DNA of 34,405 bases, taken from the NCBI GenBank assembly GCA_934728585.1, contig CAKVDZ010000015.1, forward strand, positions 1 through 34,405, in the 5' to 3' direction. Each line of letters begins with the position of its first letter. The first letter of the stretch is position 1. The translations under genes were made by a program, and so were the position numbers. The stretch comes from an uncultured Candidatus Melainabacteria bacterium. Its GTDB lineage: Bacteria; Cyanobacteriota; Vampirovibrionia; Gastranaerophilales; Gastranaerophilaceae. Positions 34,322-34,405 of this stretch are shown here, one piece after another. Under the pieces are notes generated by a model. That model was given only the letters and a program-made list of their open reading frames with translations. It did no database searches and was not told where the DNA came from.

Positions 34322-34405
34322 GGTGAAAGGTGAAAGGTGAAAGGTGAAAGGTGAAAGGTGAAAGGTGAAAGGTGAAAGGTGAAAGGTGAAAGGTGAAAGG
34401 TGAAA
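34322..34405 (+). repeat. Heptanucleotide tandem repeat, GGTGAAA x 12
   Basis: Twelve perfect copies (84 bp) run to the window edge, so the full number is unknown. On plus every frame meets TGA. On minus all three frames stay open, giving a seven-residue repeat (FHLSPFT), but no start or gene context is visible. It probably marks an assembly break. Confidence 0.97.

Overview
The window looks like chromosomal DNA (very probably one assembled contig) from a low-GC, Gram-negative-type, probably gut-associated bacterium. My best guess is a non-photosynthetic cyanobacterial relative of the Vampirovibrionia/Gastranaerophilales (Melainabacteria) type. That rests on the overall look of the 16S sequence, a TolC-family outer-membrane protein, and two proteins with an N-terminal SFxG motif that I associate with that group; a 16S search would settle it. 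Both ends look like assembly breaks: the left end cuts through a 23S rRNA gene and the right end lies inside twelve perfect copies of a 7-bp repeat.

Layout: (1) 1-3953, an rRNA operon on the minus strand (promoter, leader, 16S, short spacer without tRNAs, 5' part of 23S). (2) 4180-12585, housekeeping genes: a secreted coiled-coil protein, an OppD-type ATPase, a DUF1015 protein, a predicted zinc metalloprotease, dUTPase (dut), a DtxR/MntR-type regulator followed by a possible small RNA, and alanyl-tRNA synthetase (alaS). (3) 12706-13090, a tandem array of broken tRNA-Arg copies ending in an intact tRNA-Arg(TCT). (4) 13049-25324, an integrated element of about 12.3 kb bounded by 42-bp tRNA 3' halves. 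Each end carries a pair of TACTACA sites 11 bp apart. It encodes a tyrosine integrase, an excisionase-like protein, a primase-helicase, several unknown small or membrane proteins and a cargo of defence-like genes. (5) 25332-34405, chromosomal genes again: a long Ala/Ser/Gly-rich protein, a CPA1 cation/proton antiporter, a small internally duplicated protein, a periplasmic-binding-protein/TolC fusion with a palindromic operator, and an M29 aminopeptidase with a long N-terminal extension.

The most interesting part is the right half of the element (19823-25016). A small XRE regulator lies upstream of a translationally coupled three-gene operon: a DNA cytosine-5 methyltransferase, a 799-residue protein with a GHKL ATPase domain at each end of a coiled coil (the C-terminal one resembling a histidine kinase), and a protein with a phospho-receiver domain followed by a helical domain carrying an RNxxxH motif typical of HEPN ribonucleases. 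No restriction endonuclease is recognisable. The gene order suggests a defence system in which a methylation-linked GHKL sensor controls a HEPN effector through phosphorelay. That is inference; the domains themselves are read from the sequence. A DUF4365 nuclease-like gene at the other end of the element may be a second defence gene.

Transcription signals are often clear: TTGGCA-17-TATAAT before the DUF1015 gene, TTGCAA-17-TATTAT before the TolC fusion, and four strong terminator hairpins that all have GGCGC at the base of the stem.
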